DNA of 64,000 bases from assembly GCF_039994875.1 (NCBI RefSeq), contig NZ_CP121196.1, forward strand, positions 1,736,001-1,800,000, in the 5' to 3' direction. The notes beneath the pieces are model-generated. The model did no database searches. It saw nothing but the letters and a program-made list of their open reading frames with translations, and was not told the origin of the DNA. Positions within the stretch are counted from its first letter, which is position 1, and every line of letters begins with the position of its first letter. This DNA comes from Telmatobacter sp. DSM 110680. GTDB taxonomy: Bacteria > Acidobacteriota > Terriglobia > Terriglobales > Acidobacteriaceae. This document shows, in pieces, positions 9,142 to 18,181 of the stretch. Position numbers and translations under genes: made by a program.

Positions 9142-10965
9142 TCACGCAGAAACCGTTGCCGGCGCTTCATCGAGGCTGGCCTGAATGTCGTGAAGCTTCC
9201 TGTAGATCCCATCTTCGCGTTGCAGAAGTTCGTCGTGGGTCCCCGACTCCGCAATGGCGCCATTCTCGATGACAAAGATGCGACTGGCACGGCGAACGGT
9301 GGAGAGCCGATGGGCTATGACAATGGAAGTTTTGCCTTCCATCAATCGATCGAGAGCCTCGACGACAAGCTGTTCCGAGGCGGCATCAAGACCTGACGTC
9401 GGTTCGTCGAGGATGAGGATTGGCGTCTTGCGAATAATGGCTCGGGCGATAGCGACGCGCTGACGTTGGCCGCCAGAGAGTGTGACGCCTCGTTCGCCGA
9501 CGGGTGTATCGAATTTCTGCGGGAGTTTTTCAATGAACTCCATCGCATTCGCGGTTTCGGCAGCTTTGACGATCTGCGATTGCGTTGCGTCAGGACAGCC
9601 GTACGCGATGTTGTCCCATATTGTTCCGCTGAAGAGAACGGTATCTTGGAGAACGAAGCTGATCTGGCTGCGCAGGGATTTTTGTGTAAATTCGCGAATA
9701 TCGGTTCCATCAATCTTGACGACGCCGGCGGTGGGGTCATAGAAACGCGCGATGAGATTGATGATGGTGGTTTTGCCGGCGCCCGTGGGTCCGACTAGCG
9801 CCACCATTGCACCGGAATCAACATGCATGTTGACATCGGTCAGAACCGACTCGCTTTCCTTGTAGGAAAATTCAACGTGTTCGAAATCGACCTGACCTTT
9901 GAAGGCGGGAGCCTTACGAGCGTTGGGCTGATCGTGGACCTCGTCGTCACTGCGGAGGATTTCCTGTATGCGCTCAAAACCCGTTGCGGCTTTTGAGTAG
10001 GCATCGATGGTCTTGGAGATGTCCTGCATGGGCTTGTACATTTTGCCGAGATAGAAAATGAATACCACCATCGATCCTGGCGCTAGCCGCCCCGACATCG
10101 CGAGTTGCGCGCCGAACCAAAGCACCGCGCAGGTGCCGATCGCAGTAACGATATTCACGATGGGAACGAGCCGTGCCTTGAGAGAACGGGCAGCAAGAGC
10201 AGCCTCGACTGCCTCGAGGCTCTCACCCTCGAACCTGCGAATTTCGTAATCCTCGCGCGAAAACGCTTTGACAACGCGGATGGAAGACACGACCTCCGAA
10301 ACAAGAGAGACCATCCGCCCTTCTTTTTTGCGGACCTCGCGGGAGGCCTTTTTTACCTTGCGTGTATAGGTGTTGACGATAAAAAAAAGCGGAGGAACGA
10401 CCGCCAGCGCTATCAACGTGAATTGCCAGTTCACACAGAACATAACAATGATCATGCCGATCAGCGTGAGGGAATCGACCAGGATTCCGAGAAGCCCTGA
10501 GACAATGAAAGTCTGGATCGCATCAATGTCCACGGTTACTCGGCTAATAAGATCGCCCGTAGGCTTTGTGTCGTGGTAGGCAAGCGAGAGCCGCTGCACA
10601 TGGGTGTAAATCGTCCGTCGCAGATCATGCGCAATCCATTGTCCTACATTGGTGGTGAGGTATTTTTCGGCGTAGGTGCACAGCGCGTCAGTAACCGCGA
10701 TAACAAGAACTGCGATGCATGCGAAGAGGAGGATGTTGCGGGGCGCTGAACCTGCGGTCGCAACAATGGCCTTATGTAACCAGCCGTGCTGGTTCTTTCC
10801 TTGAAGCAGGTCGTCCAGAACGATCTTGAGCGGCCATGGTTCGAGAAGGCCCGCGATGCTTTCGCCGGCTATAGCGAGCAAGCCGAGCAATAACTCGCGC
10901 CGGTGGGGCCGCAGAAGTTCAAGGATGCTCAAGCCGGGCTTGCTGTCGAGCGCCTGAGAATTCAT
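9142..10965 (-). CDS. ABC exporter, fused permease-ATPase (MsbA/ABCB type)
   Basis: A 607-aa half-transporter. The N-terminal membrane domain has about six helices (~25-320). The C-terminal nucleotide-binding domain has Walker A GPTGAGKTT, signature LSGGQRQR, Walker B ILILDEPTSGLD and the switch histidine (IVIAHRLST). It would dimerise and export a lipid, peptide or drug across the inner membrane. It stands alone on the minus strand, ending 7 nt from the convergent secreted protein. Nothing nearby fixes the substrate. Confidence 0.93.
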   Translation of the reverse strand: MNSQALDSKPGLSILELLRPHRRELLLGLLAIAGESIAGLLEPWPLKIVLDDLLQGKNQHGWLHKAIVATAGSAPRNILLFACIAVLVIAVTDALCTYAEKYLTTNVGQWIAHDLRRTIYTHVQRLSLAYHDTKPTGDLISRVTVDIDAIQTFIVSGLLGILVDSLTLIGMIIVMFCVNWQFTLIALAVVPPLFFIVNTYTRKVKKASREVRKKEGRMVSLVSEVVSSIRVVKAFSREDYEIRRFEGESLEAVEAALAARSLKARLVPIVNIVTAIGTCAVLWFGAQLAMSGRLAPGSMVVFIFYLGKMYKPMQDISKTIDAYSKAATGFERIQEILRSDDEVHDQPNARKAPAFKGQVDFEHVEFSYKESESVLTDVNMHVDSGAMVALVGPTGAGKTTIINLIARFYDPTAGVVKIDGTDIREFTQKSLRSQISFVLQDTVLFSGTIWDNIAYGCPDATQSQIVKAAETANAMEFIEKLPQKFDTPVGERGVTLSGGQRQRVAIARAIIRKTPILILDEPTSGLDAASEQLVVEALDRLMEGKTSIVIAHRLSTVRRASRIFVIENGAIAESGTHDELLQREDGIYRKLHDIQASLDEAPATVSA

Positions 10966-11055
10966 GAATAATTTGGATGCGTGAACTTGAAGATTCGGTA
11001 TTTTTCCAGATTTTTCGTCCGGGAATGGCAGACCGCGGATTCTTTGCGTGCCTGC

Positions 11056-12549
11056 TCAATCAGCCGCGAGTCCCAGCGTCAACACAGTAATGTCGTCTTC
11101 CTGACCGAATTGCTGCGCGGTACCCGCGATCTCCTGTGCGGGCATGAGCGTAAGGCCGGCGAGGCGCTCGAAACCATAAAGCTCCCCAGATTTGGAACGC
11201 GCTTCCGGTACACCGTCAGAGAACAAGACGAGGCGCTCTCCTGGTGCCAGTCGTCCATGCACGAGCTTGTAGGTCTGATGCGACTCGATTCCCAGGGGCA
11301 GCGAAGGCTCGGTTTCGAGCTCGTGTCCGAGCAAGTACGGAGCGATGTGACCGGCGTTGGCAATCGTGTATTCCGCTGACAACGAGATGCTGACACAGCA
11401 AGCAGTCGTAAAGCCGAGCTGGCCCTGCGCAATCAGTGCGTTGTTGAGGCTGAAAAGAATATCGCCTGGATCGTGCGAAGTTTCCCTCCGCAGTACGCCG
11501 AGAATCATGGCGACGCGCATGGCAGCGGTCAAGCCCTTTCCTGAAACGTCTCCGACAATGGCTGTAAGAGACCCATCTTGAGCCGGGGATACAAAGAAGA
11601 AGTCGCCGCCGACTTCGCTCGCGGGCAAGTAGACAGAGTCAACTTGAAAGCCGGGCGTGGGGCTCGACGCACTCTGCAGCAGCAGTTGCTGCACAGTGCT
11701 TGCCGCCTGCAATTCGGCCGCAAAAGCTGCGCGTGCCCGGGCGGCGTCGACCATCTCAGCGCATAGAAGTGCGTTGGCGATCGCAGCTCCAGTCTGGAGT
11801 GCAATGGTATTCAGAAGTTTCAAATCCGCCGTGGAGTAAGACGAAGAAGATGAGGTCGCAAGCGCGATGATGCCGACTGATCTCTGCCCGGAGCGCAAGG
11901 GAGCGCAAATCAGAGCCTTCAACTCTCGCTCAGAGCCGAGCGCGCGCGTGTCAGAGGCGCAATCATTCACAATTTCCGCGATACCTCTTTCAAGCACCGA
12001 AGCAGCGAATAGCGAATTGATTCCCAGTGGTCCCGGATTTTCGATTCCGTCAGCGCCTGTTGGACCGAATGACGCAGCAAGATAAAGCGGGCCGTCCGCC
12101 TTCTCCGTGACTAGAATGCAGCCGCTCGTGGCGTGGATGAGTCGTTGCGCCTGCGCAAGAGCAGACTGACTGACAGACGACAGATTCAACAGCGCGGCAA
12201 GCTGCTCTGACAGTTGCTCGATCAGGTGGACTTCACGATAGAGATGAAGAACCTCCGAGGCAAGGGAGCGACCTTCGGATTCGCGAGCCGCCAAGTGCGC
12301 GAGCATTTGAGCCAACGCATTGGCAGCGGCCGATGGGCCTGTGACAAATCCAATGTTCGTATCTCCGACTTCGATCGGAGTTTTGTGCTCATCAGCTGCA
12401 GCCGTCTGCTCACCAAAGTAGACTTTTCCGGCAGTATCAAATATGCATGTGCCGTCCCCCATCGTCTCCCATAGCGTTCGGAACGCCGGAAAACTGCCCG
12501 ATCTGGGGTTGAGCAATGCCTTCAGAGTCACGCTCGGCATAGGCTTCAC
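11056..12549 (-). CDS. GAF-domain PP2C/SpoIIE-type serine phosphatase
   Basis: A 497-aa cytoplasmic regulator. Residues ~1-75 are undefined. A GAF-like sensor domain occupies ~115-265, followed by a short helical linker (ARARAAFAAELQAASTVQQ). A SpoIIE/PP2C phosphatase domain occupies ~295-495, with the metal-binding motifs EVGGDFF, GDVSGKG, FSDGV and EDDITV. RsbU-like phosphatases of this class usually dephosphorylate an anti-sigma-factor antagonist. The ATG overlaps the stop of the response-regulator gene by 4 nt, placing it as the output of the kinase/regulator operon (inference). No STAS or RsbW-like partner is visible in the window. Confidence 0.9.
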   Translation of the reverse strand: MKPMPSVTLKALLNPRSGSFPAFRTLWETMGDGTCIFDTAGKVYFGEQTAAADEHKTPIEVGDTNIGFVTGPSAAANALAQMLAHLAARESEGRSLASEVLHLYREVHLIEQLSEQLAALLNLSSVSQSALAQAQRLIHATSGCILVTEKADGPLYLAASFGPTGADGIENPGPLGINSLFAASVLERGIAEIVNDCASDTRALGSERELKALICAPLRSGQRSVGIIALATSSSSSYSTADLKLLNTIALQTGAAIANALLCAEMVDAARARAAFAAELQAASTVQQLLLQSASSPTPGFQVDSVYLPASEVGGDFFFVSPAQDGSLTAIVGDVSGKGLTAAMRVAMILGVLRRETSHDPGDILFSLNNALIAQGQLGFTTACCVSISLSAEYTIANAGHIAPYLLGHELETEPSLPLGIESHQTYKLVHGRLAPGERLVLFSDGVPEARSKSGELYGFERLAGLTLMPAQEIAGTAQQFGQEDDITVLTLGLAAD

Positions 12550-12941
12550 AATCCCGGTGACGGCAAACCTAAAATGGTGCGGGCTTCGGCGACCAGAGCA
12601 TCCGGATCGAACGGCTTGGTCATGTAGCGATCGGCTCCCACCTCGTTACCCCGCTGCCGATCAAACTCCTGGCCTTTCGCGGTTAACAGGATGATGTGAA
12701 TGTGGCTCATCCCCAATTCATTTTTGACGGCATTGCAAACATCGAATCCGTTCTTCTTGGGCATCATCACGTCAAGAAAAACAAGATTCGGCTGCTCCAC
12801 GCGAATCGTCTCAAGCGCCTCATCGCCGTTGCTTGCCGTGAACAAATCAACGCCTTCGAACTCGAGCTCTTCCAGGGACTGCTGGATCAGCGTGCGCAAG
12901 TGAGGTTCGTCGTCAACGATAAGAATTTTCATAGTGTTCAT
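12546..12941 (-). CDS. Single-domain response regulator (CheY-like)
   Basis: A 131-aa stand-alone receiver domain with the acidic pocket VDDE, phospho-acceptor Asp57 (VFLDVMMPKKNG), the Thr-Ala pair (LLTAKG) and the conserved Lys (TKPFDPD). No output domain is present. Its start overlaps the hybrid-kinase stop, and its stop overlaps the phosphatase start, both by 4 nt, so all three proteins are made from one coupled message. It probably takes phosphate from the upstream kinase and passes the signal by protein contact, perhaps to the phosphatase. Confidence 0.92.
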   Translation of the reverse strand: MNTMKILIVDDEPHLRTLIQQSLEELEFEGVDLFTASNGDEALETIRVEQPNLVFLDVMMPKKNGFDVCNAVKNELGMSHIHIILLTAKGQEFDRQRGNEVGADRYMTKPFDPDALVAEARTILGLPSPGL

Positions 12942-15900
12942 TGATAGATAAGGAAGAGTACGTTCTCCATGCCTTTCTCGAAGCGCAATGCGCGTACTGC
13001 TTCGTCACTGGACAAGAGGGAGTTCAAAATAATGATGTCGGGTTTCGCCAGAACCGCGCGCGAGACTAGTTCAGATCCATTGCTTTCTACTACCTGGTAT
13101 CCACGAGCCTCAAGAACATCGGTGATCGTGCGAATGGTCGAGGTGTCTTCATCCACTACCATCACCTTCTTTTTTGACTTCCCCTGGTCAAGCAAAGCGT
13201 CCACTTCATGGAAAAGCGAGGCAGTATCGATGGGCTTGGTGAGATAACGATCAACGCCAAGCCTGAAGCCCCTCTCCTTATCTTCGACAATGGAGAGAAT
13301 GATGATGGGAATGTCCATGGTGATGGGATCGTTCTTCAATACAGCCGCCACATCAAATCCATTCATCTCCGGCATCATGACGTCGAGAATGACAAGGCCA
13401 GGCGTTTCTTCGCGAATGAGCGCCAAGGCCTTACGGCCGTCTTCGGCAAGTCGCACGGTGTACCCGGCTTCAGTAAGTTCCTGCTGCAGCAATGAGCGGA
13501 TGTTCGGATCATCGTCGACAACCAAAACTGATTTATCGTGCGGCTGATGGGTAGCGACCCGATCGCGTAGTTGGCGGACGAGAGATTCGATATCCACAGA
13601 GCGCCGCCGTGGGATCGCATCAATTGCCGCAGCAGTGGTAAGGATCGGCAATGAGAATGAGAACGTGCTGCCATGGCCGGGCTCACTTTCAACCCAGATG
13701 CGACCTCCGTGATATTCCACGATCTCTTTGCAAATTGGCAGACCTAGTCCAGTGCCTTTTGGCTTGTCCGTCAGCGTGTCGCCCACTTGCTTGAATTTTT
13801 CGAAGACTTTAGGCTGGTCGCCTGCAGCGATGCCAATGCCGGAATCCTTGACACTCACAATCAATTCGTCTCCGTGTCGGTGCGCAGAACAAGTCACCGA
13901 ACCTGCATCGGTGAATTTCACGGCATTCGAAATGAGATTGATTACAACTTGGATGAGCCGATCCTGATCCCCCGTGCAACTGGGCAGCTCAGGTTCGATT
14001 TCGCGAACGAGTCGCAGTTTCTTAGCTTCGAATAGTGAAGAGGTGGCCGCGGTCGCGCGCTCCAGGACATCCGAAATTGAGACGTTTGCCATGTTCCAGG
14101 TGAACTTGCCGGCTTCGATCTTCGCCAAATCGAGCACATCATCAATCAGCTTGGTAAGGCGCTCGCCTTCGCTTACCACAACATCAAGATTCTCGATCAC
14201 CTGGCGTTTGGTTTGTTCGACCTTGAGCCCGTCAGAAGGAATGAGTGGGAACAACCGCTCCTCGAGTCGACGGCGAATGATCTTCGCGAATCCGAGCACT
14301 GAAGTCAGCGGCGTGCGCAGCTCATGGCTGACCGTAGAAAGGAAGGAACTCTTAGCCGCATCGGCCTCTTCCGCCACCGCCCTTGCCTGGCTCGCTTCTT
14401 CAAAAAGCTTGGCGTTGTGGATCGACACTCCCACCGCGGAAGCGATTGTCGACAGAAGCCGTTGATCGGCTTCTGTAAAACTGCCTTCCTCGTCGGTCGA
14501 TTGAACGCTGATGACGCCGATGGTCTGGCCGCCCGACGGAATCGGCACGCCAAGATAGGAAGCGCTGTGCCGTCCAATCTGTTCGATACCAAGCTTGGCG
14601 CGATTACGATCCATATCCTCGTTGATCAGGAGAGGCTGGCCGGTGCGAATAATCTGCGACGTGATTCCGGTGCCGTAAGGTCGCGGCTGAGCAGCATCTT
14701 CGCCAAAGCTGTAAGGGAAGAGCAACGTCATTGTCTTGCGGTCGAGCAGCGACACATAGGCAATGGGCGCGTTGAAGAGTCCACGTACTTGTTCGCCGAC
14801 AAGCTGGATCAGCCGGTCCTCGTCCAGTTGAGTCGCGAGGGCCTGGGTAATGTGGTTGATCGTGACTAGCTCTGCCGCGCGTTCGCGGACCTCGCGCTCA
14901 CGCTGATTGATCAGGAGGTAGGCGTTCGCATTGTCCAGGGCAATGGTTGTGTAGGCTGCCAGATTTTCAAGCAGGCTGAGATGCTGCTCGGTGTAGGCAT
15001 GCTTCTTGAAACTCTGCACGCTCAGGACGCCGAGGATGCGCTCCTGTGCAATCAGCGGCAGGTAGATCATCGATGCCGGTGGTTGAGCGATGCTGCCATC
15101 TTCGAGTTCCCTGCTCCCGTGCTCGTATGTGGGAATGTACTTTGAGTACTCCGCCTCTACATCGTTGATCAGGATTGGTTGGCGGTGGTCGATGCACCAT
15201 ACGGCAAATTGGCTCTTATCTTCAGCGGAACGCGTGTAAGGGGCGTAGCGCTTTCCATTCTCAATGGCCAGCGTGTATTCAATGAGTTTTTGTTCCGGTC
15301 GATAGAGACCGACACCAAAGATACTTGCATCGACGATCTGGTTTACCCGCTCATATAGCTTGAATAGAATGACATTGAGATCGAGCGAGGCCGTGATTTC
15401 CTTGCCGATTTCGCTGAGTAGTTCGATGCTATCTTTTTGCGCAGCAATCTCGGCGGCCTGGGCGCGAATCTCCTGAGTGCGTTCATTGACCGTCGCCTCG
15501 AGAGCTTTCGCCTGGGCCTCAAGGGCCTCAGTCTTGCGAAGAGATTTTCTGCGCTCGTATACGCTGATCAGGCGCCAGCCCGCAATGGCGAGGATTATGA
15601 ACAGGAGGAAATAAATGACATTGGCAACGGTAGTGCGATACCAAGGTGGCTGAATGCTAAAAGCAAACGTACCCTCAGGGCTGATCCGGCCGTCAGCGTC
15701 TTTTGAGCGAACACGGAAGCGATAATTCCCGGGACCCAGCCCGCTGTAGTTCGCTTCTTTTTCCTTTTCCCAAACCGACCAATCACGGTCGGCGCCCTCC
15801 AGCAGATATTGATAAGTGATTACGCCCGCGTCTCTAAAGCTCGTCGAAGCATACTGGAAGCGCACCGCATCGCTGCCGGGAGGCAGTCGAAGCTCTGCCG

Positions 15901-17974
15901 CACCCGGTACGGTTGTGCCGCCGTACACGACGTTCGATCCCGCGTTCACCTGCCGAACAAGGGGCGCAGGTTGATCGACCATTGCTGTCTGGAGACGAGG
16001 ATTGAAGCGAACTAATTCCTCTCCTGCACCCCATACACTGCCGTCCGGATCAACGAATGCTGGAAATAGTTTGAATCGCGTGAGGGGACGGTAGGTATTC
16101 TCATCCAGATGCACACTTCCATCGGCATTTTGGAAAATGCGGGCGATCCGTCGACCCTCTGCAGAAGTAGTTTCTGTCCAGATACTTCCGTCCTCGAGCT
16201 TAAAGAGGAGCGGGCTGGCGTCGCGAGCGTCGATGGGCAGCAGCAGCTGGTTGTCCACAATAAATTTATGACTTGGAGAATCCCAGCGATAGATATTCTT
16301 AACGCGATCGATGAGTGCGTAAACGTTGCCGAGAACAACGCTGACACTTGTTACCCCGTTGGGAACTCCTTCTGCGCCGGACATAACCTCGGCCTTTGAA
16401 TCCCGCAATCCCGAGGGTGCAACGGTAACGCGAAGCAGCTTGCCTTTTGCTCCCCCAACCCACAGAATTCCGCTCGCCTCTTCAGCCAAGGTTCGAGCTT
16501 CGAAAACGGTGTTCGGCAGTCTCCCTTCGTCGATCCACTGATGACCATCCCAGCGCATTGAACCAACGTCGTCGCCGTGGCCAATGAAGACACGTTCCGG
16601 CGTCTTTTCCGATTGCCGCAATGTGTATGTCTGCTCATTCAACGAATGAAGAGAGGGCAACGCGGGGACGAGTTGGTTACCCACTACTTTCATAACTCCT
16701 TCGCTCGTCGAAGCTAGAAGCTGATCATGTGCAGTTCCCGAAGGGTCCTTGAATACAAGAAGATTGAAGCCCTGCGTTGCACCTCCAATTGAGGCTAGAG
16801 AGGGGCGATTGGTGTGCGGATCAAATACCAGCTTTTGAACCGGAACCGAGCCTCCGCCATTGGCGACATACACAGAACCCTGAAACCGGACTGCATCCAA
16901 TTGGCCGGTGCGGGCGAAGAAGGAGATGGGAGAAGCGATCTCGACCCGGGAGATGCCTTCGGTAGTGCCAATCCAAAGCGCGCCGTCCCGATCCTCGAAT
17001 GCGCTTAGAGCGTCGGGGTCAAGCAGGCCATCCGCGACGTCGATGATCTGCCGAAGGCTGCCGTCATGACGCAGAACGACGACACCACCGGTCAGAGTAG
17101 TAATGCAGATGCTTCCATCTTTCAAGAATGTCGAAGTGTAGACCTTGTACTTCTTCAGATAGTCGTCCGCCTGGGTGACGAACGGAGTCGATTTTTGCCC
17201 GTCGTAAAGCGAGAGCATGCCATCGCGTGCAGACACAAGCATGTGGCCGTCGTCATACGCATTCAAAAACAGCTTGTTCGCATCCCGATAAGCTTCGCCG
17301 CCCGGAAGGTTCTTCAGATCGTCGCCAACAATTTCCTGAAGGCCGATTCCATTCTGCGCGGTGTAGAGGTGCCCACGCACAAAAGAGAGAGCTTGAAACC
17401 TCGTTCCGTCAGAAGGCCGCCATGCATGCATGCCGTGGCCATCCCAGCGGAAGAGCATCTCGAAAGTACGAAAAAATATTCCTTGTGGCGTAACTACCGT
17501 CTGCCATACATCGGTAAAATTGCGGTCTTTCTCCGGGACTTTGTCGAACAACGAGACGTAGTGCAGGGTTCCCGAGGCGTCCGGATCTAGGTAGCCAAAT
17601 CCTCCATTGCCGCCCAACCAGATCTTGCCGGAGTCATCGATAGCTAGAGACCGTACGATCTCCATGGCGGTGTCAATCTTTCGCCAGGAGACCCCGTCGT
17701 ACTCCAGCACGTCTCCGCCGGACACGCCGAAGTACATGAGCCCCCGGCGATCCTGAACGATCGTCCACACCTGCCCATAGGCATTGAACTCATCATGTGA
17801 ATGCGATTCGAGCACCGGCATTCCAACCTCTGTCTTTTGCGGAGCAGAAGAGGAGGTCGGCGCGGTCGAGACAGCTCCCTTCGCGCAGGTGACGGAGACA
17901 AATGCCAGAGCCAGACAAACCAGAAAAGGAGTGCGCGGGCGAACGATCAGTCGCGAAGTCAAGGAGCTTTCCAA
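12938..17974 (-). CDS. Giant hybrid sensor histidine kinase (propeller, Y_Y_Y, GAF x2, HisKA, HATPase, REC, degenerate REC)
   Basis: 1678 aa. A signal segment is followed by a long periplasmic two-component-regulator propeller (~60-710; repeats such as GKIWLGGNGGFGYLD and GALWIGTTEG), a Y_Y_Y domain (~715-770) and one transmembrane helix (~780-802). Inside lie a coiled coil, two GAF domains (~860-990, ~1050-1185), HisKA with the phospho-His in FLSTVSHELRTPL (~1217), an HATPase (GLGLPICKEIVEYHGG) and a receiver with Asp near 1530 (VILDVMMPEMNG). A second receiver-like tail (~1605-1678) has Asn where the phospho-Asp should be (IIILNSLL) and stops before the conserved Lys. The start codon appears to be TTG; a second TTG shortly after is possible. 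Heads a three-gene coupled operon. Homologous propeller sensors often detect polysaccharide breakdown products. Confidence 0.9.
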   Translation of the reverse strand: MESSLTSRLIVRPRTPFLVCLALAFVSVTCAKGAVSTAPTSSSAPQKTEVGMPVLESHSHDEFNAYGQVWTIVQDRRGLMYFGVSGGDVLEYDGVSWRKIDTAMEIVRSLAIDDSGKIWLGGNGGFGYLDPDASGTLHYVSLFDKVPEKDRNFTDVWQTVVTPQGIFFRTFEMLFRWDGHGMHAWRPSDGTRFQALSFVRGHLYTAQNGIGLQEIVGDDLKNLPGGEAYRDANKLFLNAYDDGHMLVSARDGMLSLYDGQKSTPFVTQADDYLKKYKVYTSTFLKDGSICITTLTGGVVVLRHDGSLRQIIDVADGLLDPDALSAFEDRDGALWIGTTEGISRVEIASPISFFARTGQLDAVRFQGSVYVANGGGSVPVQKLVFDPHTNRPSLASIGGATQGFNLLVFKDPSGTAHDQLLASTSEGVMKVVGNQLVPALPSLHSLNEQTYTLRQSEKTPERVFIGHGDDVGSMRWDGHQWIDEGRLPNTVFEARTLAEEASGILWVGGAKGKLLRVTVAPSGLRDSKAEVMSGAEGVPNGVTSVSVVLGNVYALIDRVKNIYRWDSPSHKFIVDNQLLLPIDARDASPLLFKLEDGSIWTETTSAEGRRIARIFQNADGSVHLDENTYRPLTRFKLFPAFVDPDGSVWGAGEELVRFNPRLQTAMVDQPAPLVRQVNAGSNVVYGGTTVPGAAELRLPPGSDAVRFQYASTSFRDAGVITYQYLLEGADRDWSVWEKEKEANYSGLGPGNYRFRVRSKDADGRISPEGTFAFSIQPPWYRTTVANVIYFLLFIILAIAGWRLISVYERRKSLRKTEALEAQAKALEATVNERTQEIRAQAAEIAAQKDSIELLSEIGKEITASLDLNVILFKLYERVNQIVDASIFGVGLYRPEQKLIEYTLAIENGKRYAPYTRSAEDKSQFAVWCIDHRQPILINDVEAEYSKYIPTYEHGSRELEDGSIAQPPASMIYLPLIAQERILGVLSVQSFKKHAYTEQHLSLLENLAAYTTIALDNANAYLLINQREREVRERAAELVTINHITQALATQLDEDRLIQLVGEQVRGLFNAPIAYVSLLDRKTMTLLFPYSFGEDAAQPRPYGTGITSQIIRTGQPLLINEDMDRNRAKLGIEQIGRHSASYLGVPIPSGGQTIGVISVQSTDEEGSFTEADQRLLSTIASAVGVSIHNAKLFEEASQARAVAEEADAAKSSFLSTVSHELRTPLTSVLGFAKIIRRRLEERLFPLIPSDGLKVEQTKRQVIENLDVVVSEGERLTKLIDDVLDLAKIEAGKFTWNMANVSISDVLERATAATSSLFEAKKLRLVREIEPELPSCTGDQDRLIQVVINLISNAVKFTDAGSVTCSAHRHGDELIVSVKDSGIGIAAGDQPKVFEKFKQVGDTLTDKPKGTGLGLPICKEIVEYHGGRIWVESEPGHGSTFSFSLPILTTAAAIDAIPRRRSVDIESLVRQLRDRVATHQPHDKSVLVVDDDPNIRSLLQQELTEAGYTVRLAEDGRKALALIREETPGLVILDVMMPEMNGFDVAAVLKNDPITMDIPIIILSIVEDKERGFRLGVDRYLTKPIDTASLFHEVDALLDQGKSKKKVMVVDEDTSTIRTITDVLEARGYQVVESNGSELVSRAVLAKPDIIILNSLLSSDEAVRALRFEKGMENVLFLIYQ

Positions 17975-18181
17975 TGTGTGTATACCGATGGGGAGACGTG
18001 TTATCCGAAGGGGGAACAGGCCGATATTAATATGACGACGGGGCTAAGTCGAGCAATATCTGCGCGCGATCCCCATTTTGGTTGCAGATTCTGCTGTCAA
18101 TTTGTTGCATCTTGCTTGCTTGAACGGTGGTGGCGTACTCTGACGGAAACTCGACGAACACTGCTGAGGAAACAGTACGGT

